A stretch of 64,000 bases of DNA from an uncultured Halomonas sp. Its GTDB lineage: Bacteria; Pseudomonadota; Gammaproteobacteria; Pseudomonadales; Halomonadaceae. Each line of letters opens with the position of its first letter. Position 1 is the first letter of the stretch. Under the pieces are notes generated by a model. That model had not been told where the DNA came from and searched no databases. It worked only from the letters and a program-made list of their open reading frames with translations. Both the position numbers and the translations under genes were made by a program. The stretch is taken from contig NZ_CAMPKE010000017.1 in NCBI RefSeq assembly GCF_946887195.1, forward strand, positions 21,758 to 85,757. The letters run 5' to 3'. This document shows positions 32,372-45,655 of this stretch, piece after piece.

Positions 32372-33865
32372 ATGAGCAAAGAGATTCTGCTGGTCGTTGA
32401 TGCGATCTCGAACGAGAAGGGTGTACCCCGTGATGTGATTTTCGGCGCGGTCGAGGCGGCACTGGCCAGCGCATCGCGCAAGCGCTTCGAGGGTCGCGAA
32501 GCGAGTGTGCAGGTCAAGATCGACCGTGCCACTGGCGACTACGAGACGTTTCGCCGCTGGGTGGTCGTCGAAGACGATGAGTTCGAGAACCCCGACGCCG
32601 AGATCAAGCAGACGTTCGCCGAGCAGCGCGACCCGCCGCTGACGCTGGGCGATGTGGTCGAGGAGCGCATCGAGAATGCTGCCTTCGGACGTATCGCGGC
32701 GCAGACCGCCAAACAGGTCATCGTGCAGAAGGTGCGCGAGGCCGAACGTGCCGAGATCGTTCGTCAGTATGCCGAGCGTGAGGGTGAACTGGTCGCCGGT
32801 ATCGTCAAGAAAACGACGCGCGACGGCCTGATCATCGATCTTGGTGACAATGCCGAAGGTTTCCTGCCTCGCAGCGATATGATTCCTGGCGAGCGCTACC
32901 GCATGAACGAGCGCGTGCGTGCCCTGCTATGGAAGGTCGACCCGGAAGCGCGCGGCTCGCAACTGATACTGACGCGGACGCGGCCCGAGCTGATCACCGA
33001 GCTGTTCAAGATCGAAGTGCCGGAGATCGCCGAGCAACTCATCGAGATCAAGGGCGCGGCGCGAGATCCGGGCTCGCGCGCCAAGATCGCGGTCAAGACC
33101 AACGACAAGCGCATCGACCCGGTCGGTGCTTGCGTCGGCATGCGCGGGTCGCGCGTGCAAGCGGTGTCCAACGAGCTGGGAAACGAGCGCGTTGACATCA
33201 TTTTGTGGGATGACAACCCCGCGCAATTGGTTATCAATGCCATGGCGCCGGCCGATGTCGCTTCCATACTCGTCGACGAAGATGCCCACTCCATGGATGT
33301 CGCCGTTGCCGAGGATAATCTCGCTCAGGCCATTGGGCGCAGCGGCCAGAACGTGCGTCTCGCCAGCGAGCTGACCGGCTGGTCGCTGAACGTGATGACC
33401 GAGGACGAAGCCGAGGGTAAGCGCGACCAGGAGATCGACAGCCTGGTCGAGCATTTCATCAATCACCTCGATATCGACGAGGACGTGGCCAGGATACTGG
33501 TCGATGAGGGCTTCACCTCACTCGAGGAGTTGGCTTACGTACCGCTCGAGGAGATGCTGGAAATCGAAGAATTCGATGAAGACCTGGTAGAAGAACTGCG
33601 CGCGCGCGCCAAGGACGAGCTGCTGAATCTGGCAATCGCCTCCGAGGAGGCGTTGGATGGAGCTCAGCCCGCCGACGACCTGCTCGAGATGGACGGCATG
33701 GACCGCCACCTGGCCTTTATTCTGGCCAGCCGTGGCATCGTCACCATGGAGGATCTTGCCGAGCAGGCCATCGATGATCTCAAGGATATCGATGGCATGG
33801 ACGAAGAGCGCGCTGCGGCACTGATCATGACCGCCCGTGCGCCCTGGTTCGCGAGCGAAGAGTAA
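32372..33865 (+). CDS. nusA: NusA, transcription elongation and termination factor
   Basis: A 497-residue protein. The N-terminal RNA-polymerase-binding domain is at 1-135, S1 at about 135-200 ([19 protein letters not shown]), KH1 with [21 protein letters not shown] and KH2 with [21 protein letters not shown], then two acidic repeats (about 370-490), which most gammaproteobacteria carry and many other bacteria lack. It governs pausing, termination and antitermination. It is 27 bases after rimP. Confidence 0.98.
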   Translation: MSKEILLVVDAISNEKGVPRDVIFGAVEAALASASRKRFEGREASVQVKIDRATGDYETFRRWVVVEDDEFENPDAEIKQTFAEQRDPPLTLGDVVEERIENAAFGRIAAQTAKQVIVQKVREAERAEIVRQYAEREGELVAGIVKKTTRDGLIIDLGDNAEGFLPRSDMIPGERYRMNERVRALLWKVDPEARGSQLILTRTRPELITELFKIEVPEIAEQLIEIKGAARDPGSRAKIAVKTNDKRIDPVGACVGMRGSRVQAVSNELGNERVDIILWDDNPAQLVINAMAPADVASILVDEDAHSMDVAVAEDNLAQAIGRSGQNVRLASELTGWSLNVMTEDEAEGKRDQEIDSLVEHFINHLDIDEDVARILVDEGFTSLEELAYVPLEEMLEIEEFDEDLVEELRARAKDELLNLAIASEEALDGAQPADDLLEMDGMDRHLAFILASRGIVTMEDLAEQAIDDLKDIDGMDEERAAALIMTARAPWFASEE

Positions 33866-33892
33866 CTAGGTCACGGGCTCAGGAGGGTCATA

Positions 33893-36427
33893 ATGTCAGA
33901 AATGACGGTTAAAGATTTCGCAGTCAAGGTGGGCCGTGACACGTCTCGCCTGCTCGAACAGATGAAAGATGCGGGGCTTCCGCACAAGGCCGAAGGCGAT
34001 GCGGTTTCCGAGGAGGACAAACAGCGCCTGCTCGATCACCTCACCAAGAGTCACGGTGGTGGGCTCGGTTCCAGAAACCGCGTCACCTTGACGCGCCAGA
34101 CCAAGAGCCGGATTCGCTCCGGCGACGGTCGCGGCAAGACCATCGAGGTCTCGGTGCGCAAGAAGCGCACCTACGTCAAGCGTGCCGAGGACGAAGCGCC
34201 CGAGGAGCAGCCGGAAGTGGCCGATCAGGGGCCGCGCCAACTGGTTGGCGACATGGCCAATGCCACCCAGGCTCGCGCCCAGGCCGAGAGCGATACCAAG
34301 GCGGCGGAGGCCGAAGCGACTGCTAAAGAGGAAGCCGCCAAGGCGGACGCCGCCGAGTCGGCGCCAGTCGTGGCCGAGCAGCCCCAGCCGGCGGCCGAGG
34401 TTCCGACCGAGCCGCAGGTGGCCAGCGACGATACCCCGGCCGAGCCCGAAGTGAACGCACCGCCCAAGGAGCCGCGCAGCGATAGCCGTCGCGCGCCCAA
34501 GAAGGCGGCGGCCAAGAAGGGTCGCCACGAGCCGAGCCGCAATGAAGATCGCGAGGAGCGCAGCGAGCGCCGTCGTGGCGGCAAGAAGGTCAAGCGCGCC
34601 GAGCGTCGTGGCATCCGCCGAGGCGGCCGCGAGAGCGGCGGTCAGCACGCCTTCCAGAAGCCGACCCAACCGATCGTGCGCGAAGTGGCGATCCCCGAGT
34701 CGATCAGCATCGCCGATCTGGCCGACAAGATGGCGATCAAGGCCAATGAAGTCATCAAGGCCATGTTCACCATGGGCGCGGCGGTGACCATCAACCAGAC
34801 CATCGACCAGGACACCGCGGCGATCGTCGTCGAGGAGATGGGCCACACGCCCAAACTGGTCAAGGACGATGCGCTGGAAACGGCCGTGCTCGAGGGCATT
34901 TCGTACGAAGGCGAGGAGATCACCCGTTCGCCGGTCGTTACGGTGATGGGGCACGTTGATCACGGCAAGACCTCGTTGCTCGACTTCATTCGGCGTACCA
35001 AGGTGGCGACCGGCGAAGCCGGCGGCATCACCCAGCACATCGGCGCCTATCACGTCGAGGACGAGCACGGTGGCGTGACGTTCCTCGATACGCCGGGCCA
35101 TGCGGCGTTCACCGCCATGCGTGCACGTGGCGCCCAGGCTACCGACGTGGTCATTCTGGTGGTCGCGGCCGACGATGGCGTCATGCCGCAGACCGTCGAA
35201 GCCGTTGAGCACGCCAAGGCCGCCGAGGTGCCACTGGTGGTCGCGGTCAACAAGATCGACAAGCAGGGTGCCGACCCCGATCGGGTCAAGAACGAGCTCT
35301 CCCAGCACGGCGTGATCTCCGAGGAGTGGGGTGGTGATACTCAGTTCGTGCACGTCTCGGCCAAGACCGGCGAAGGCATCGATGCATTGCTTGAAGCGGT
35401 GCTGCTGGTGTCCGAAGTGCTCGAGCTCAAGGCCGTACCGGATGCCCCGGGCAAGGGCGTGGTAGTCGAGTCGCGTCTCGATAAGGGACGTGGTCCGGTG
35501 GCTACCGTGCTGGTTCAGAACGGCACGCTGCGGCGTGGCGATATCGTTCTCGCCGGCCTGCATTATGGGCGCGTGCGGGCGCTGACCAACGAACTCGGCC
35601 AGCAGGTCGAAGCGGTCGGTCCGTCGATGCCGGTGGAAATTCAGGGGCTCGATGGCACGCCCGAGGCCGGCGAGGACTTCATGGTCCTGGCCGACGAGAA
35701 GAAGGCTCGCGAGATCGCCAACTTCCGCCAGGGCAAGTATCGCGAGGTGCGCCTGGCGCGTCAGCAGAAAGCCAAGCTCGAGAACATGTTCAGCCAGATG
35801 GGCAAGGACGAGGTGGCCAAGGTCAATATCGTCCTCAAGGCCGACGTGCAAGGCTCGCTGGAAGCCATCCGTGGCGCGCTCGAAGAGCTCTCCACCGATG
35901 AAGTCGAAGTTGCCGTGGTCTCTTCCGGCGTCGGTGGCATCACCGGTACCGATGCCAATCTGGCGCTGGCGTCCGATGCCATCGTGGTCGGTTTCAACGT
36001 GCGTGCCGATGCGGCCGCCCGCGAGATCATCGAACGCGAAGGTCTGGATCTGCGCTACTACAGCGTCATCTACCAGCTGATCGACGAGGTCAAGCAGGCG
36101 ATGAGCGGTATGCTGGCACCGGAATGGAAGGAAGAGATCGTCGGTGTCGCCGAGGTGCGCGATGTCTTCAAGGCGCCCAAGATCGGCGCGGTGGCCGGCT
36201 GTATGGTCATCGAAGGCAATGTGCATCGCAACAAGCGGATCCGTGTGCTGCGCGACAACGTGGTCATCTACGAGGGCGAGCTAGAATCGCTGCGTCGTTT
36301 CAAGGATGACGTCAACGAAGTGCGCAACGGCATGGAGTGCGGTATCGGCGTCAAGAACTACAACGACGTCCAGGTCGGCGACAAGATCGAGGTTTTCGAC
36401 CAGATCAAGGTCGAGCGCAGCCTGTAA
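33893..36427 (+). CDS. infB: InfB, translation initiation factor IF-2
   Basis: An 844-residue GTPase. The IF2 N-terminal motif ([21 protein letters not shown]) opens a long low-complexity linker of Ala, Glu, Lys and Arg (about 85-260). A second IF2_N at about 265 ([20 protein letters not shown]) precedes the G domain at about 345, with [17 protein letters not shown] and NKIDK. It places initiator tRNA in the P site; the gene for that tRNA is 2 kb upstream. Acidic linker stretches suit a halophilic cytoplasm. Confidence 0.98.
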   Translation: MSEMTVKDFAVKVGRDTSRLLEQMKDAGLPHKAEGDAVSEEDKQRLLDHLTKSHGGGLGSRNRVTLTRQTKSRIRSGDGRGKTIEVSVRKKRTYVKRAEDEAPEEQPEVADQGPRQLVGDMANATQARAQAESDTKAAEAEATAKEEAAKADAAESAPVVAEQPQPAAEVPTEPQVASDDTPAEPEVNAPPKEPRSDSRRAPKKAAAKKGRHEPSRNEDREERSERRRGGKKVKRAERRGIRRGGRESGGQHAFQKPTQPIVREVAIPESISIADLADKMAIKANEVIKAMFTMGAAVTINQTIDQDTAAIVVEEMGHTPKLVKDDALETAVLEGISYEGEEITRSPVVTVMGHVDHGKTSLLDFIRRTKVATGEAGGITQHIGAYHVEDEHGGVTFLDTPGHAAFTAMRARGAQATDVVILVVAADDGVMPQTVEAVEHAKAAEVPLVVAVNKIDKQGADPDRVKNELSQHGVISEEWGGDTQFVHVSAKTGEGIDALLEAVLLVSEVLELKAVPDAPGKGVVVESRLDKGRGPVATVLVQNGTLRRGDIVLAGLHYGRVRALTNELGQQVEAVGPSMPVEIQGLDGTPEAGEDFMVLADEKKAREIANFRQGKYREVRLARQQKAKLENMFSQMGKDEVAKVNIVLKADVQGSLEAIRGALEELSTDEVEVAVVSSGVGGITGTDANLALASDAIVVGFNVRADAAAREIIEREGLDLRYYSVIYQLIDEVKQAMSGMLAPEWKEEIVGVAEVRDVFKAPKIGAVAGCMVIEGNVHRNKRIRVLRDNVVIYEGELESLRRFKDDVNEVRNGMECGIGVKNYNDVQVGDKIEVFDQIKVERSL

Positions 36428-36448
36428 GGCGTCGAAGGAGAGTCACGG

Positions 36449-36853
36449 ATGCGCGAATTCAAGCGTACCGATCGGGTTGCCGACCAGCTCCAGCAGGAGT
36501 TGGCGGTGCTCATCCAGCGCGAGGTGAAGGATCCGCGCCTGGGCATGGTCACTGTCAGTGGCGTGAGCGTCAGCCGCGACCTGGGCTATGCCGATGTCTA
36601 CATTACCCTGCTGGGTGACGACGACCCGGCGCGCATCAAGGAGAACCTGGCGGTGCTCAAGCACGCCGCCGGTTTTCTGCGCAGTCAGATTGCCCGCCGG
36701 ATCAAGCTGCGCCACGTGCCGGAACTGCGTTTTCATTACGATGAGAGCGTATCGCGTGGGCACAAGCTGTCGTCGCTGATCGATCGGGCCGTCGAGGCCG
36801 ATCGCGAGCGCAGCGAAGGCGATGCAGAGCCTTCGTCCGGAGACGAGCGCTGA
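36449..36853 (+). CDS. rbfA: RbfA, 30S ribosome-binding factor
   Basis: A 134-residue protein starting MREFKRTDRVADQLQQELA. The KH-like core has LIQREVKDPRLGMVTVSGV and DLGYADVYITLLG, and the C-terminus is an acidic tail (ERSEGDAEPSSGDER). It matures 16S rRNA and helps cold growth. It follows infB by 21 bases and shares one base with truB. Confidence 0.97.
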   Translation: MREFKRTDRVADQLQQELAVLIQREVKDPRLGMVTVSGVSVSRDLGYADVYITLLGDDDPARIKENLAVLKHAAGFLRSQIARRIKLRHVPELRFHYDESVSRGHKLSSLIDRAVEADRERSEGDAEPSSGDER

Positions 36854-37767
36854 TGGCGCGACGCCGTCGCGGTCTGCCGGTCGATGGGGTGCTTCTGCTC
36901 GACAAGCCGCGAGGCATGTCGAGCAATCATGCCCTGCAGCGAGCGAGGCGGTTATTGCAGGCGCAGAAGGCGGGCCATACCGGCACGCTGGATCCCATGG
37001 CCACCGGGCTCTTGCCGGTGTGCCTGGGCGAGGCGACCAAGTTTTCGTCGCACCTGCTCGAAGCCGATAAGGTCTATCGCACTCGTGTGCGCCTGGGTGA
37101 GATCACCGCGACCGGCGATGCCGAGGGCGAGGTGATCGAACGGCGTGCGGTGGCGGCCTTCGAGGATGCCGACATCGAAGGCGTGCTGGCGCGCTTTCGC
37201 GGCGAGATCGAACAAGTGCCGCCGATGTACTCGGCCTTGAAGCATCAAGGGCGACCGCTCTACGAACTGGCTCGTCAAGGCAGGACGATTGAGCGTGCGC
37301 CACGCCGCGTGACGGTTTATGATACGCGGCTTCTCGCGCGCGACGCCGAGGGTTTCGAACTCGAAGTCACCTGCAGCAAGGGGACCTACATTCGTACCCT
37401 GGCCGAGGATATCGGCCATGCGCTCGAGTGCGGTGCGCATATCACCGCATTGCGACGGCTCCGGACCGGGCCATTCGCGGACGATACCATGCTGACCCTG
37501 GAAGCGCTCGATGCCTGTGGCGATCAGGTCGCGCGCGAGGCGACGCTGCTGCCGGCGGATGTATTGGTCGCCCATCTGCCGCGTCTGGATGTCGACGACA
37601 CGACTGCCGCCCGGCTCTTGCAGGGGCAGCAGGCGCTGACGGATACTGCCGGGCTGCCCTTGGACAGTCTGGCTCGGTTGTACCGGGACGAGGCTTTTCT
37701 GGGCCTGGTCACGGTCATCGCGGCTGGGGTCGTTGCCCCACGCCGCCTGATCGCCTCCACTCATTAG
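36853..37767 (+). CDS. truB: TruB, tRNA pseudouridine-55 synthase
   Basis: A 304-residue enzyme. The catalytic Asp is in HTGTLDPMATGLLPVCLG at about residue 40, the GVLLLDKPRGMSSN opening is conserved, and CSKGTYIRTLAEDIG marks the RNA-binding part. A PUA domain ends the protein. It makes pseudouridine 55 in the T arm of tRNAs. TGATGG overlap with rbfA shows coupling. Confidence 0.97.
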   Translation: MARRRRGLPVDGVLLLDKPRGMSSNHALQRARRLLQAQKAGHTGTLDPMATGLLPVCLGEATKFSSHLLEADKVYRTRVRLGEITATGDAEGEVIERRAVAAFEDADIEGVLARFRGEIEQVPPMYSALKHQGRPLYELARQGRTIERAPRRVTVYDTRLLARDAEGFELEVTCSKGTYIRTLAEDIGHALECGAHITALRRLRTGPFADDTMLTLEALDACGDQVAREATLLPADVLVAHLPRLDVDDTTAARLLQGQQALTDTAGLPLDSLARLYRDEAFLGLVTVIAAGVVAPRRLIASTH

Positions 37768-37876
37768 CGATGTGGAGCGGTTTTCGCCACTCGATGAGAG
37801 CGGCGAACGTGGAGACTGCAAATATGCGTGGTCTCCGACACTCATCATTTAGGCATATTGCTTACTGGAGACATAG

Positions 37877-38146
37877 ATGGCACTTACCGCTGAGAAGAAG
37901 TCCGAAATCGTCACCGAGTACGGTCGTGGCGACAACGACACTGGCTCCCCCGAAGTTCAGGTGGCCCTGCTGACCGCCAACATCGACGGCCTGCAATCTC
38001 ATTTCAAGACCAACAAACAGGATCACCACTCGCGTCGTGGCCTGATCCGCATGGTCAATCAGCGCCGCAAGCTGCTCGACTACCTGAAGCGCAAGGATCT
38101 GGAGCGCTATCAGTCGCTGATCCAGCGCCTGGGCCTGCGTCGCTGA
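37877..38146 (+). CDS. rpsO: Ribosomal protein S15
   Basis: An 89-residue protein of exact family length. The start [17 protein letters not shown] has GGAG upstream. [23 protein letters not shown] and the [19 protein letters not shown] region are the rRNA-binding core. It binds the central 16S domain. It is followed by a strong terminator and then pnp, the classic rpsO-pnp order. Confidence 0.99.
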   Translation: MALTAEKKSEIVTEYGRGDNDTGSPEVQVALLTANIDGLQSHFKTNKQDHHSRRGLIRMVNQRRKLLDYLKRKDLERYQSLIQRLGLRR

Positions 38147-38221
38147 GTCGCCGCCCGCGATCCGCTGAACTCGCCATGATCGCGAACAGGCGACAGAACG
38201 GCTGTCTAGCGCAAGTTTTGA

Positions 38222-38256
38222 GAACAAGCAACCCCTCGGGGTTGCTTGTTCTTTTA
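38222..38256 (+). terminator. Terminator between rpsO and pnp
   Basis: GAACAAGCAACCCC pairs with its full complement at 38238-38251 (14 bp, tight loop), followed by TTTTATT. It permits partial readthrough in the rpsO-pnp arrangement known from E. coli. Confidence 0.9.
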
Positions 38257-38335
38257 TTGTCTGGCGGTACCTTTTATCATGACCGCCGAGCACAAACGAA
38301 TTGCAAGCGAACCTAAATAGGCGAAGGACGTCACC

Positions 38336-40459
<2,124 letters not shown>

Positions 40460-40488
40460 ATCGGCCGTAAGCTAGACGCTGGAAGCAA

Positions 40489-40526
40489 AACCGCCCCCGC
40501 AGCCAGGCTGCGGGGGCGGTTGCTTT
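40489..40526 (+). terminator. Terminator after pnp
   Basis: A 14- to 16-bp G-C-rich stem (AACCGCCCCCGCAGCC with its complement) and tiny loop lead to GCTTTT. It separates pnp from the convergent thiolase gene, whose stop is 27 bases further. Confidence 0.88.
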
Positions 40527-40552
40527 TAGGCGCTGTTTTCCGAGCTTCGAGC

Positions 40553-41731
40553 TTATCTTTCGATGGCTAAAGCGACTCCTTGGCCGCCACCGATACACAA
40601 AGTCGCCAAGCCTTTCTTGGCATCGCGCGCAATCATCTCGTGCAGCAGGCTGACCAGCACGCGGCAGCCGGAGGCACCGATCGGGTGGCCCAATGCAATG
40701 GCGCCGCCGTTGGGGTTCACCTTGGCCATATCCCAGCCCAACTCCTTGTTGACCGATAGCGCCTGTGCGGCAAATGCCTCGTTGGCTTCGACCAGGTCGA
40801 GATCGTCGAGTGTCCAGCCTGCCTTCTCCAGGCAGCGGCGGGTCGCCGGGGCCGGGCCGATGCCCATGATCGCCGGATCGACGCCGGCATTGGCATACGC
40901 CTTGATGCGTGCCAGCGGCTCCAGGCCCAATTCACGGGCCTTGGCCTCGGAGCACAGCATGGCGACTGCCGCACCGTCGTTGAGCGACGAGGCATTGCCA
41001 GCGGTGACACTGCCGTCTTTCTTGAATGCCGGCTTCATGCCGGCGAGCTTCTCGGCGGTGATACCGGCGCGCGGCCCTTCGTCGGTATCGAAGACGATGG
41101 GATCGCCCCTGCGCTGGGGAATCTCGATCGGCACGATCTGACTCTTGAAGCGGCCGGCTTCTATCGCGGCGATGGCGTTGCGTTGCGAGGCAGCGGCGAA
41201 TTCATCCATCTGCTCGCGAGTGATGCCATATTTCTCGGCCAGATTCTCGGCAGTGATGCCCATATGATACTGGTTGAATGCATCCCACAAGCCATCGTGG
41301 ACCATGGTATCGATGGCGTTCCAGTCGCCCATACGCTGACCGGTGCGCGAATGGGGCAGCACATGGGGTGACAGCGACATGTTTTCCTGGCCGCCGGCAA
41401 GAATCAATTCGGCGTCACCGCAACGAATCGCCTGGGTCGCCAAATGCAAGGCCTTGAGGCCGGAGCCGCAGACCTTATTGATGGTCATGGCCGGCACCGC
41501 ATCGGGCAAGCCGGCGAGGATCGATGCCTGGCGCGCCGGATTCTGCCCACAGCCGGCGGTCAGTACCTGACCGAGCAGCACTTCATCGACCTGCTCCGGA
41601 GCCACCCCGGTGCCGGTGAGGATATCCTGGATGACGCGAGCTCCCAGCTCGGTGGCGGGAAGGCTGGAGAGCGAGCCGCCGAAGGTGCCGATGGCGGTGC
41701 GGCGTGCCGCGACGATGACCACATCTTGCAT
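40553..41731 (-). CDS. Acetyl-CoA C-acyltransferase (thiolase, AtoB/PhaA type)
   Basis: A 392-residue thiolase. The start at 41731 has GAGGAG upstream and the family opening [19 protein letters not shown]. The nucleophile Cys is in [14 protein letters not shown] at about 89. The C-terminal pair is [16 protein letters not shown] with His and the second Cys in [10 protein letters not shown]. It condenses or splits acetoacetyl-CoA, for example as the first step of polyhydroxybutyrate synthesis, common in halomonads, or in fatty-acid breakdown; no other PHB gene is adjacent, so the role is open. It follows panC by 88 bases on the same strand. Confidence 0.93.
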   Translation of the reverse strand: MQDVVIVAARRTAIGTFGGSLSSLPATELGARVIQDILTGTGVAPEQVDEVLLGQVLTAGCGQNPARQASILAGLPDAVPAMTINKVCGSGLKALHLATQAIRCGDAELILAGGQENMSLSPHVLPHSRTGQRMGDWNAIDTMVHDGLWDAFNQYHMGITAENLAEKYGITREQMDEFAAASQRNAIAAIEAGRFKSQIVPIEIPQRRGDPIVFDTDEGPRAGITAEKLAGMKPAFKKDGSVTAGNASSLNDGAAVAMLCSEAKARELGLEPLARIKAYANAGVDPAIMGIGPAPATRRCLEKAGWTLDDLDLVEANEAFAAQALSVNKELGWDMAKVNPNGGAIALGHPIGASGCRVLVSLLHEMIARDAKKGLATLCIGGGQGVALAIER

Positions 41732-41819
41732 GCGAGGCTCCTCGAGGGGGTTGAGCGGTTTCCTACAGCATAGGAGACGGTTGTGCGCCGCGGCAATCGC
41801 TAATGCGTGGCGCTGCACC

Positions 41820-42671
41820 TCAACGTGACAGGGAAACCGCAAGATTGTCGATCAGGCGCGCCGGACCGAGATGCACGGCGGCGAGTAACACGGCGTCGCG
41901 GGTAGCGTCGGTGACCGGGCCCAGATCGTGCGCGCGGCGCAGCTCGAGATAATCGGGCGCCAAGCCCGCCGCGCTGAACTGGGCGAGCGTATCGCGCAGC
42001 ACGGCGGGGGCGGCCTCTCCGCTCTGTAGCGCATCGCGCGCTCGGCAAAGATTGCGATAGAGCGCCGGCGCCTGGGCACGCTGGACGGCATCGAGGTAAC
42101 CATTGCGCGATGACAGGGCCAGACCGTCATCGGCGCGCACGATGGGTACGCCGACGATCTCGACCGGGACATGCAGATCGGCGGTCAGCTTGCGGATCAC
42201 CGCCAGCTGTTGTCGGTCCTTTTCACCGAAACAGGCCAGGTCGGGCTGAAATAGATTGAACAGCAGGGTCACCACCGTCGCCACGCCATCGAAGTGGCCT
42301 GGGCGGCTGGCCCCACATAGCCCTTCGGAGGCCACCGGCACATGCACGTTGGTCTGCGCCTCGAGTCCCTGTGGATAGAGTGTTGCGTTGGAGGGAGTGA
42401 ATAGCAGGTCGCAACCGGCGGCCTCGAGCTTGGCTCGATCGTCGTTCAGGGTGCGCGGGTAGGCGTCGAGATCCTCGCCGGCAGCGAACTGCAGCGGATT
42501 GACGAAGATGCTGGCGACGACCACGTCGGCGCGTGCGCGGGCCGCCTCGACCAGCGCGATATGGCCCTGATGAAGATTGCCCATGGTCGGTACCAGGCCG
42601 ATACGCTGCCCTTGCTGGCGGGCCTGTCCGAGCGTCCGGCGCAGTTCGGCGATATCGCTCAGCGTCTGCAT
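41820..42671 (-). CDS. panC: PanC, pantothenate synthetase
   Basis: A 283-residue enzyme. The nucleotide motif [19 protein letters not shown] sits at about 30-48, with the conserved [15 protein letters not shown] (KMSKS-like turn) and [16 protein letters not shown] further on. It joins pantoate and beta-alanine with ATP. Its ATG shares one base with the panB stop, so the two are translated together. Confidence 0.97.
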   Translation of the reverse strand: MQTLSDIAELRRTLGQARQQGQRIGLVPTMGNLHQGHIALVEAARARADVVVASIFVNPLQFAAGEDLDAYPRTLNDDRAKLEAAGCDLLFTPSNATLYPQGLEAQTNVHVPVASEGLCGASRPGHFDGVATVVTLLFNLFQPDLACFGEKDRQQLAVIRKLTADLHVPVEIVGVPIVRADDGLALSSRNGYLDAVQRAQAPALYRNLCRARDALQSGEAAPAVLRDTLAQFSAAGLAPDYLELRRAHDLGPVTDATRDAVLLAAVHLGPARLIDNLAVSLSR

Positions 42672-43462
42672 CAGAAACTGTGCTCGGCGGTCGGAAAGCG
42701 GCGCGCCTTGACCGCGTCATGATAGGCGCGAAAGGCCGCTTCGATGGAGTCGTTCCCGGCCAGGAAATTCTTGACGAAGCGCGGGGTGCGCCCGAGGCTC
42801 ACGCCCAGGATATCGTGCATGACCAGAATCTGACCGTCGACATCGGGGCCGGCGCCGATGCCGATCACCGGCACATCGAGCGCTTCGCGCATGGCACGGC
42901 CCAGGCTTGCCGGTACGCACTCGAGCAGGATTACCGATGCGCCGGCCGCGACCAGCTCACGCGCGTCGGCGATCATCTGTTCGGCCCGGGCGGTGTCGCG
43001 GCCCTGGACCTTGTAACCGCCCAACTGATATACCGTCTGTGGCGTCAAGCCCATGTGTGCACAGACCGGCACGCCGCGCCGAGTCAGTTCATGAATGCCC
43101 TCGGCCAGCCACGCCTCGCCTTCGATCTTGACCATTTCGGCACCGGCGCGCATCAGCGCGGCGGCATCCAGCAGCAGGCGCTCCTGGCTCGCGTTACTCA
43201 TGAACGGCAGGTCGGCCATCAACAGGCTGGTACCCTTGGTACGTGCCACGCTGCGCGTGTGATAGCAGATGTCCTCGAGGGTCACCGGCAGGGTGCTGGC
43301 ATGGCCTTGCAGCACCATTCCCAGTGAATCGCCGACCAGCAACACCTCGATACCTGCCTGATTGGCGGCATGCGCAAAGGAAGCATCGTAGGCGGTCAGA
43401 CAGCTGAACGTTTCGCCGGCGCGCTTGGTGGCCTGTAGCGTGCTCAGAGTGACGGTTTTCAT
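42671..43462 (-). CDS. panB: PanB, ketopantoate hydroxymethyltransferase
   Basis: A 263-residue barrel enzyme. Metal and substrate residues are in [31 protein letters not shown] and the [10 protein letters not shown] block, with [21 protein letters not shown] near the end. It forms ketopantoate in coenzyme A synthesis. The intergenic region upstream holds three TGTTAC-type motifs (43513-43562), so it may have its own controlled promoter. Confidence 0.97.
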   Translation of the reverse strand: MKTVTLSTLQATKRAGETFSCLTAYDASFAHAANQAGIEVLLVGDSLGMVLQGHASTLPVTLEDICYHTRSVARTKGTSLLMADLPFMSNASQERLLLDAAALMRAGAEMVKIEGEAWLAEGIHELTRRGVPVCAHMGLTPQTVYQLGGYKVQGRDTARAEQMIADARELVAAGASVILLECVPASLGRAMREALDVPVIGIGAGPDVDGQILVMHDILGVSLGRTPRFVKNFLAGNDSIEAAFRAYHDAVKARRFPTAEHSF

Positions 43463-43512
43463 AGCTTACGATCTCTCTACTAGGGCGGCATAAAGGCGCC
43501 GGGTTGGCGTGG

Positions 43513-43562
43513 TGTTACCTTCAATTGTTACCGAGGCATGTCGGAAGTGTGAAACTGTAACA
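43513..43562. promoter_or_regulatory. Cluster of TGTTACC-type motifs upstream of panB
   Basis: TGTTACC occurs at 43513-43519 and 43526-43532, and the related TGTAACA at 43556-43562. The same TGTTACC/GGTAACA word forms the candidate CbrB site at 46248-46298. No sigma-54 promoter was found here. The copies could be an operator for panBC; this is tentative. Confidence 0.35.
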
Positions 43563-43582
43563 AAAAACGCGCAACCCTACCT

Positions 43583-44074
43583 TTAGGCGGATAAACGATG
43601 TAACCCCTCATGATCGAGCCGTGACGCCAGCCAGTCGGCGCGTTCGCCGTCGATCACCTCATGCGGCGCGATATCGGCCAAAGGCACCAGCACGAAGGCG
43701 CGCTCCCGCATGGCGGGGTGAGGCAGGCGCAGGCGCGGCAGATCGAGACATTCATCATCGAACAGCAGTACGTCCAGGTCCAGTGTGCGTGGCCCCCAGC
43801 GGCGCTCGCGCCGGCGGCGATGGGCCTGCTCCAGCGCCTGTAATTGATCGAGCAGCGCCAGCGGCGACAGCCGCGTCGCCAGCAACGCGACGGCATTGAT
43901 GAAATCGGGCTGATCCTGGGGGCCGACAGGGCTACTGGCATAAAGCGGCGAATGCGCGATCGGCCGAGTCAACGGCAGGCTACCCAACGCCATCAAGGCC
44001 TGCTCGATACGCTGTCGGGGACCATCGAGGTTGCTACCCAGACCGATATAGGCGCGATGCTCGAAATCAGTCAT
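43583..44074 (-). CDS. folK: FolK, 2-amino-4-hydroxy-6-hydroxymethyldihydropteridine pyrophosphokinase
   Basis: A 163-residue enzyme starting MTDFEHRAYIGLGSNLDGP at 44074. The signature is RRWGPRTLDLDVLLFDDE with the metal-binding Asp pair, and LPHPAMRERAFVLVPLADIAP follows. It makes the substrate of FolP, which is encoded far away at 27836. It overlaps the 3' end of pcnB by 8 bases. Confidence 0.96.
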   Translation of the reverse strand: MTDFEHRAYIGLGSNLDGPRQRIEQALMALGSLPLTRPIAHSPLYASSPVGPQDQPDFINAVALLATRLSPLALLDQLQALEQAHRRRRERRWGPRTLDLDVLLFDDECLDLPRLRLPHPAMRERAFVLVPLADIAPHEVIDGERADWLASRLDHEGLHRLSA

Positions 44075-45491
44075 GCGGCCCGCTATGCGAAGCGTCCTGA
44101 TTCGGATTCCTGCTACGCCGCCGCTTGCGGGGACGACGCTTGCGGCCGTCAAAGGTTCCGGCCGGGTCGGCATCCACCTTGCCCAGCAAGCGACGCTGCT
44201 GATGCTCGTCGCCCTCCTGGAAGGCAGTCCACCAGTCGCCCAGTCCCGGCGGAATTTCTCCGGCCGCTTCACGCAGCAGTAAAAAGTCGTAAGCGGCGCG
44301 GAAGCGCGGATGCTCGCGGGTCAGGAAGGCACGCTTGCCGCGGCGCTTGGGCAGGCGTTGCTGCAAGTCCCAGATATCGCGCATCGGCAGGCTGAAGCGT
44401 TTAGGGATAGAAATATGCTGCAATTGCCGCGACACCACCTGCTGCGCGGCGGTCTGCTGTGCGGGAATCGGCGGCATACCGTCGGCCAACAGTTTCTGAG
44501 TGCGTAGATGAACGCCTGGCCACAGCAGCGCGGCGAACAGGAATGCCGGGGTAACCGGGCGCTCTTCGCGTATTCGCGTATCGGTGCTTGTCAGGGCCTG
44601 GAGAAAGAGCGGCTCGGCCCAGGGCAGCTCATCCATGGCTTCCTGCGCCTCGGGGAACAGCATGGCGAACAGGCCGTAGCCACATAGCCGCTGGAATGTC
44701 GCCACGCCGTCGCCGCACAGAAACAGCTTGAGCACTTCCTCGAACAGCCGCGCCGGCGGAATCTGCAATAACAGCGGCGCCAGCTCGGCAATCGGCGCTT
44801 CGCTGGCGGGGGCGATGGTGAAGTCCAGCTTGGCGGCGAAGCGTACCGCGCGCAGCATGCGCACCGGATCCTCGCGGTAGCGAGTGGCCGGGTCGCCGAT
44901 CAATCGCAGGGTGCGGCTTTCGATATCGCTGACGCCATTCGCCCAGTCATGCAGCGAGAAGTCGGCAATATTGTAGTAGAGCGCGTTGACGGTGAAATCG
45001 CGGCGCAGGGCGTCCTCCTCGATATTGCCCCAGACGTTATCGCGCAGCAGCAGGCCATGCTCGGATTGCTGGGCCAGATGCTCGCCATGATCGTCGCCAG
45101 GACGGCCGCGAAAGGTGGTGACCTCGATGATGTCGCGGCCGAATCGCACATGCACGATACGAAAGCGCCGCCCGATGATGCGCGAATTGCGAAACAGATC
45201 GCGCAACTCTTCCGGCGTCGCATTCGTCGCGACGTCGAAATCCTTGGGTATCCTGCCCAATAGCGCATCGCGCAGGCAGCCGCCTACCAGGTAAGCATCG
45301 AAGCCGGCGTTGTGTAGCCGGTAGAGCACCTTCAATGCGCTGTCGCTGAATGACTTGCGCGAAATGCTGTGCTCTTCTCGGGGAATGATGCGTAGCCTGG
45401 GCAGCACGTCGCCAGAGCCTTCATTGTTGCCGAACAGGGTCTTCAAACGTTCACCGGGACGTTGGAGAAAGCGGGTAAATCCTTTGAACAT
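44067..45491 (-). CDS. pcnB: PcnB, poly(A) polymerase I
   Basis: A 474-residue enzyme. The start at 45491 (MFKGFTRFLQRPGE) fits the family; the longer frame would run 81 codons into the promoter. The nucleotidyltransferase core has ALKVLYRLHNAGFDAYLVGG, RDALLGRIPKDFDVATNA with the DFD pair, and RRFRIVHVRFGRDIIEV. The C-terminus is strongly basic (RKRRPRKRRRSRN). It adds 3' poly(A) tails that speed RNA decay. It is the conserved right-hand neighbour of the cbrB/CrcZ locus. Confidence 0.97.
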   Translation of the reverse strand: MFKGFTRFLQRPGERLKTLFGNNEGSGDVLPRLRIIPREEHSISRKSFSDSALKVLYRLHNAGFDAYLVGGCLRDALLGRIPKDFDVATNATPEELRDLFRNSRIIGRRFRIVHVRFGRDIIEVTTFRGRPGDDHGEHLAQQSEHGLLLRDNVWGNIEEDALRRDFTVNALYYNIADFSLHDWANGVSDIESRTLRLIGDPATRYREDPVRMLRAVRFAAKLDFTIAPASEAPIAELAPLLLQIPPARLFEEVLKLFLCGDGVATFQRLCGYGLFAMLFPEAQEAMDELPWAEPLFLQALTSTDTRIREERPVTPAFLFAALLWPGVHLRTQKLLADGMPPIPAQQTAAQQVVSRQLQHISIPKRFSLPMRDIWDLQQRLPKRRGKRAFLTREHPRFRAAYDFLLLREAAGEIPPGLGDWWTAFQEGDEHQQRRLLGKVDADPAGTFDGRKRRPRKRRRSRNPNQDASHSGPHD

Positions 45492-45524
45492 GCCGCGATA
45501 TCGACTCGCAGTGTGCGGGAAGCC

Positions 45525-45552
45525 AGTGTAGCCGAGCCCGGATGCCTTGCAA
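45525..45552 (-). promoter_or_regulatory. Probable sigma-70 promoter of pcnB
   Basis: On the minus strand TTGCAA (45552-45547) and TACACT (45530-45525) are 16 bases apart, and 34 bases lie between the minus-10 and the pcnB start. This promoter sits after the CrcZ terminator. Confidence 0.5.
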
Positions 45553-45655
45553 AGTACTGCCCGTACAAGGGCGAGGGCGGGTGCGAAATCATATGCCCGC
45601 CGTGCCGGAATCGGCGGCGTTTGTCGTTGAGTTCTGCTATTTGGATGCCAGACGT

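Noticed and set aside
33896..36226. A 776-codon frame antisense to infB
   Set aside because: Shadow of the IF-2 gene; its low-complexity His/Leu content mirrors the sense strand codons.
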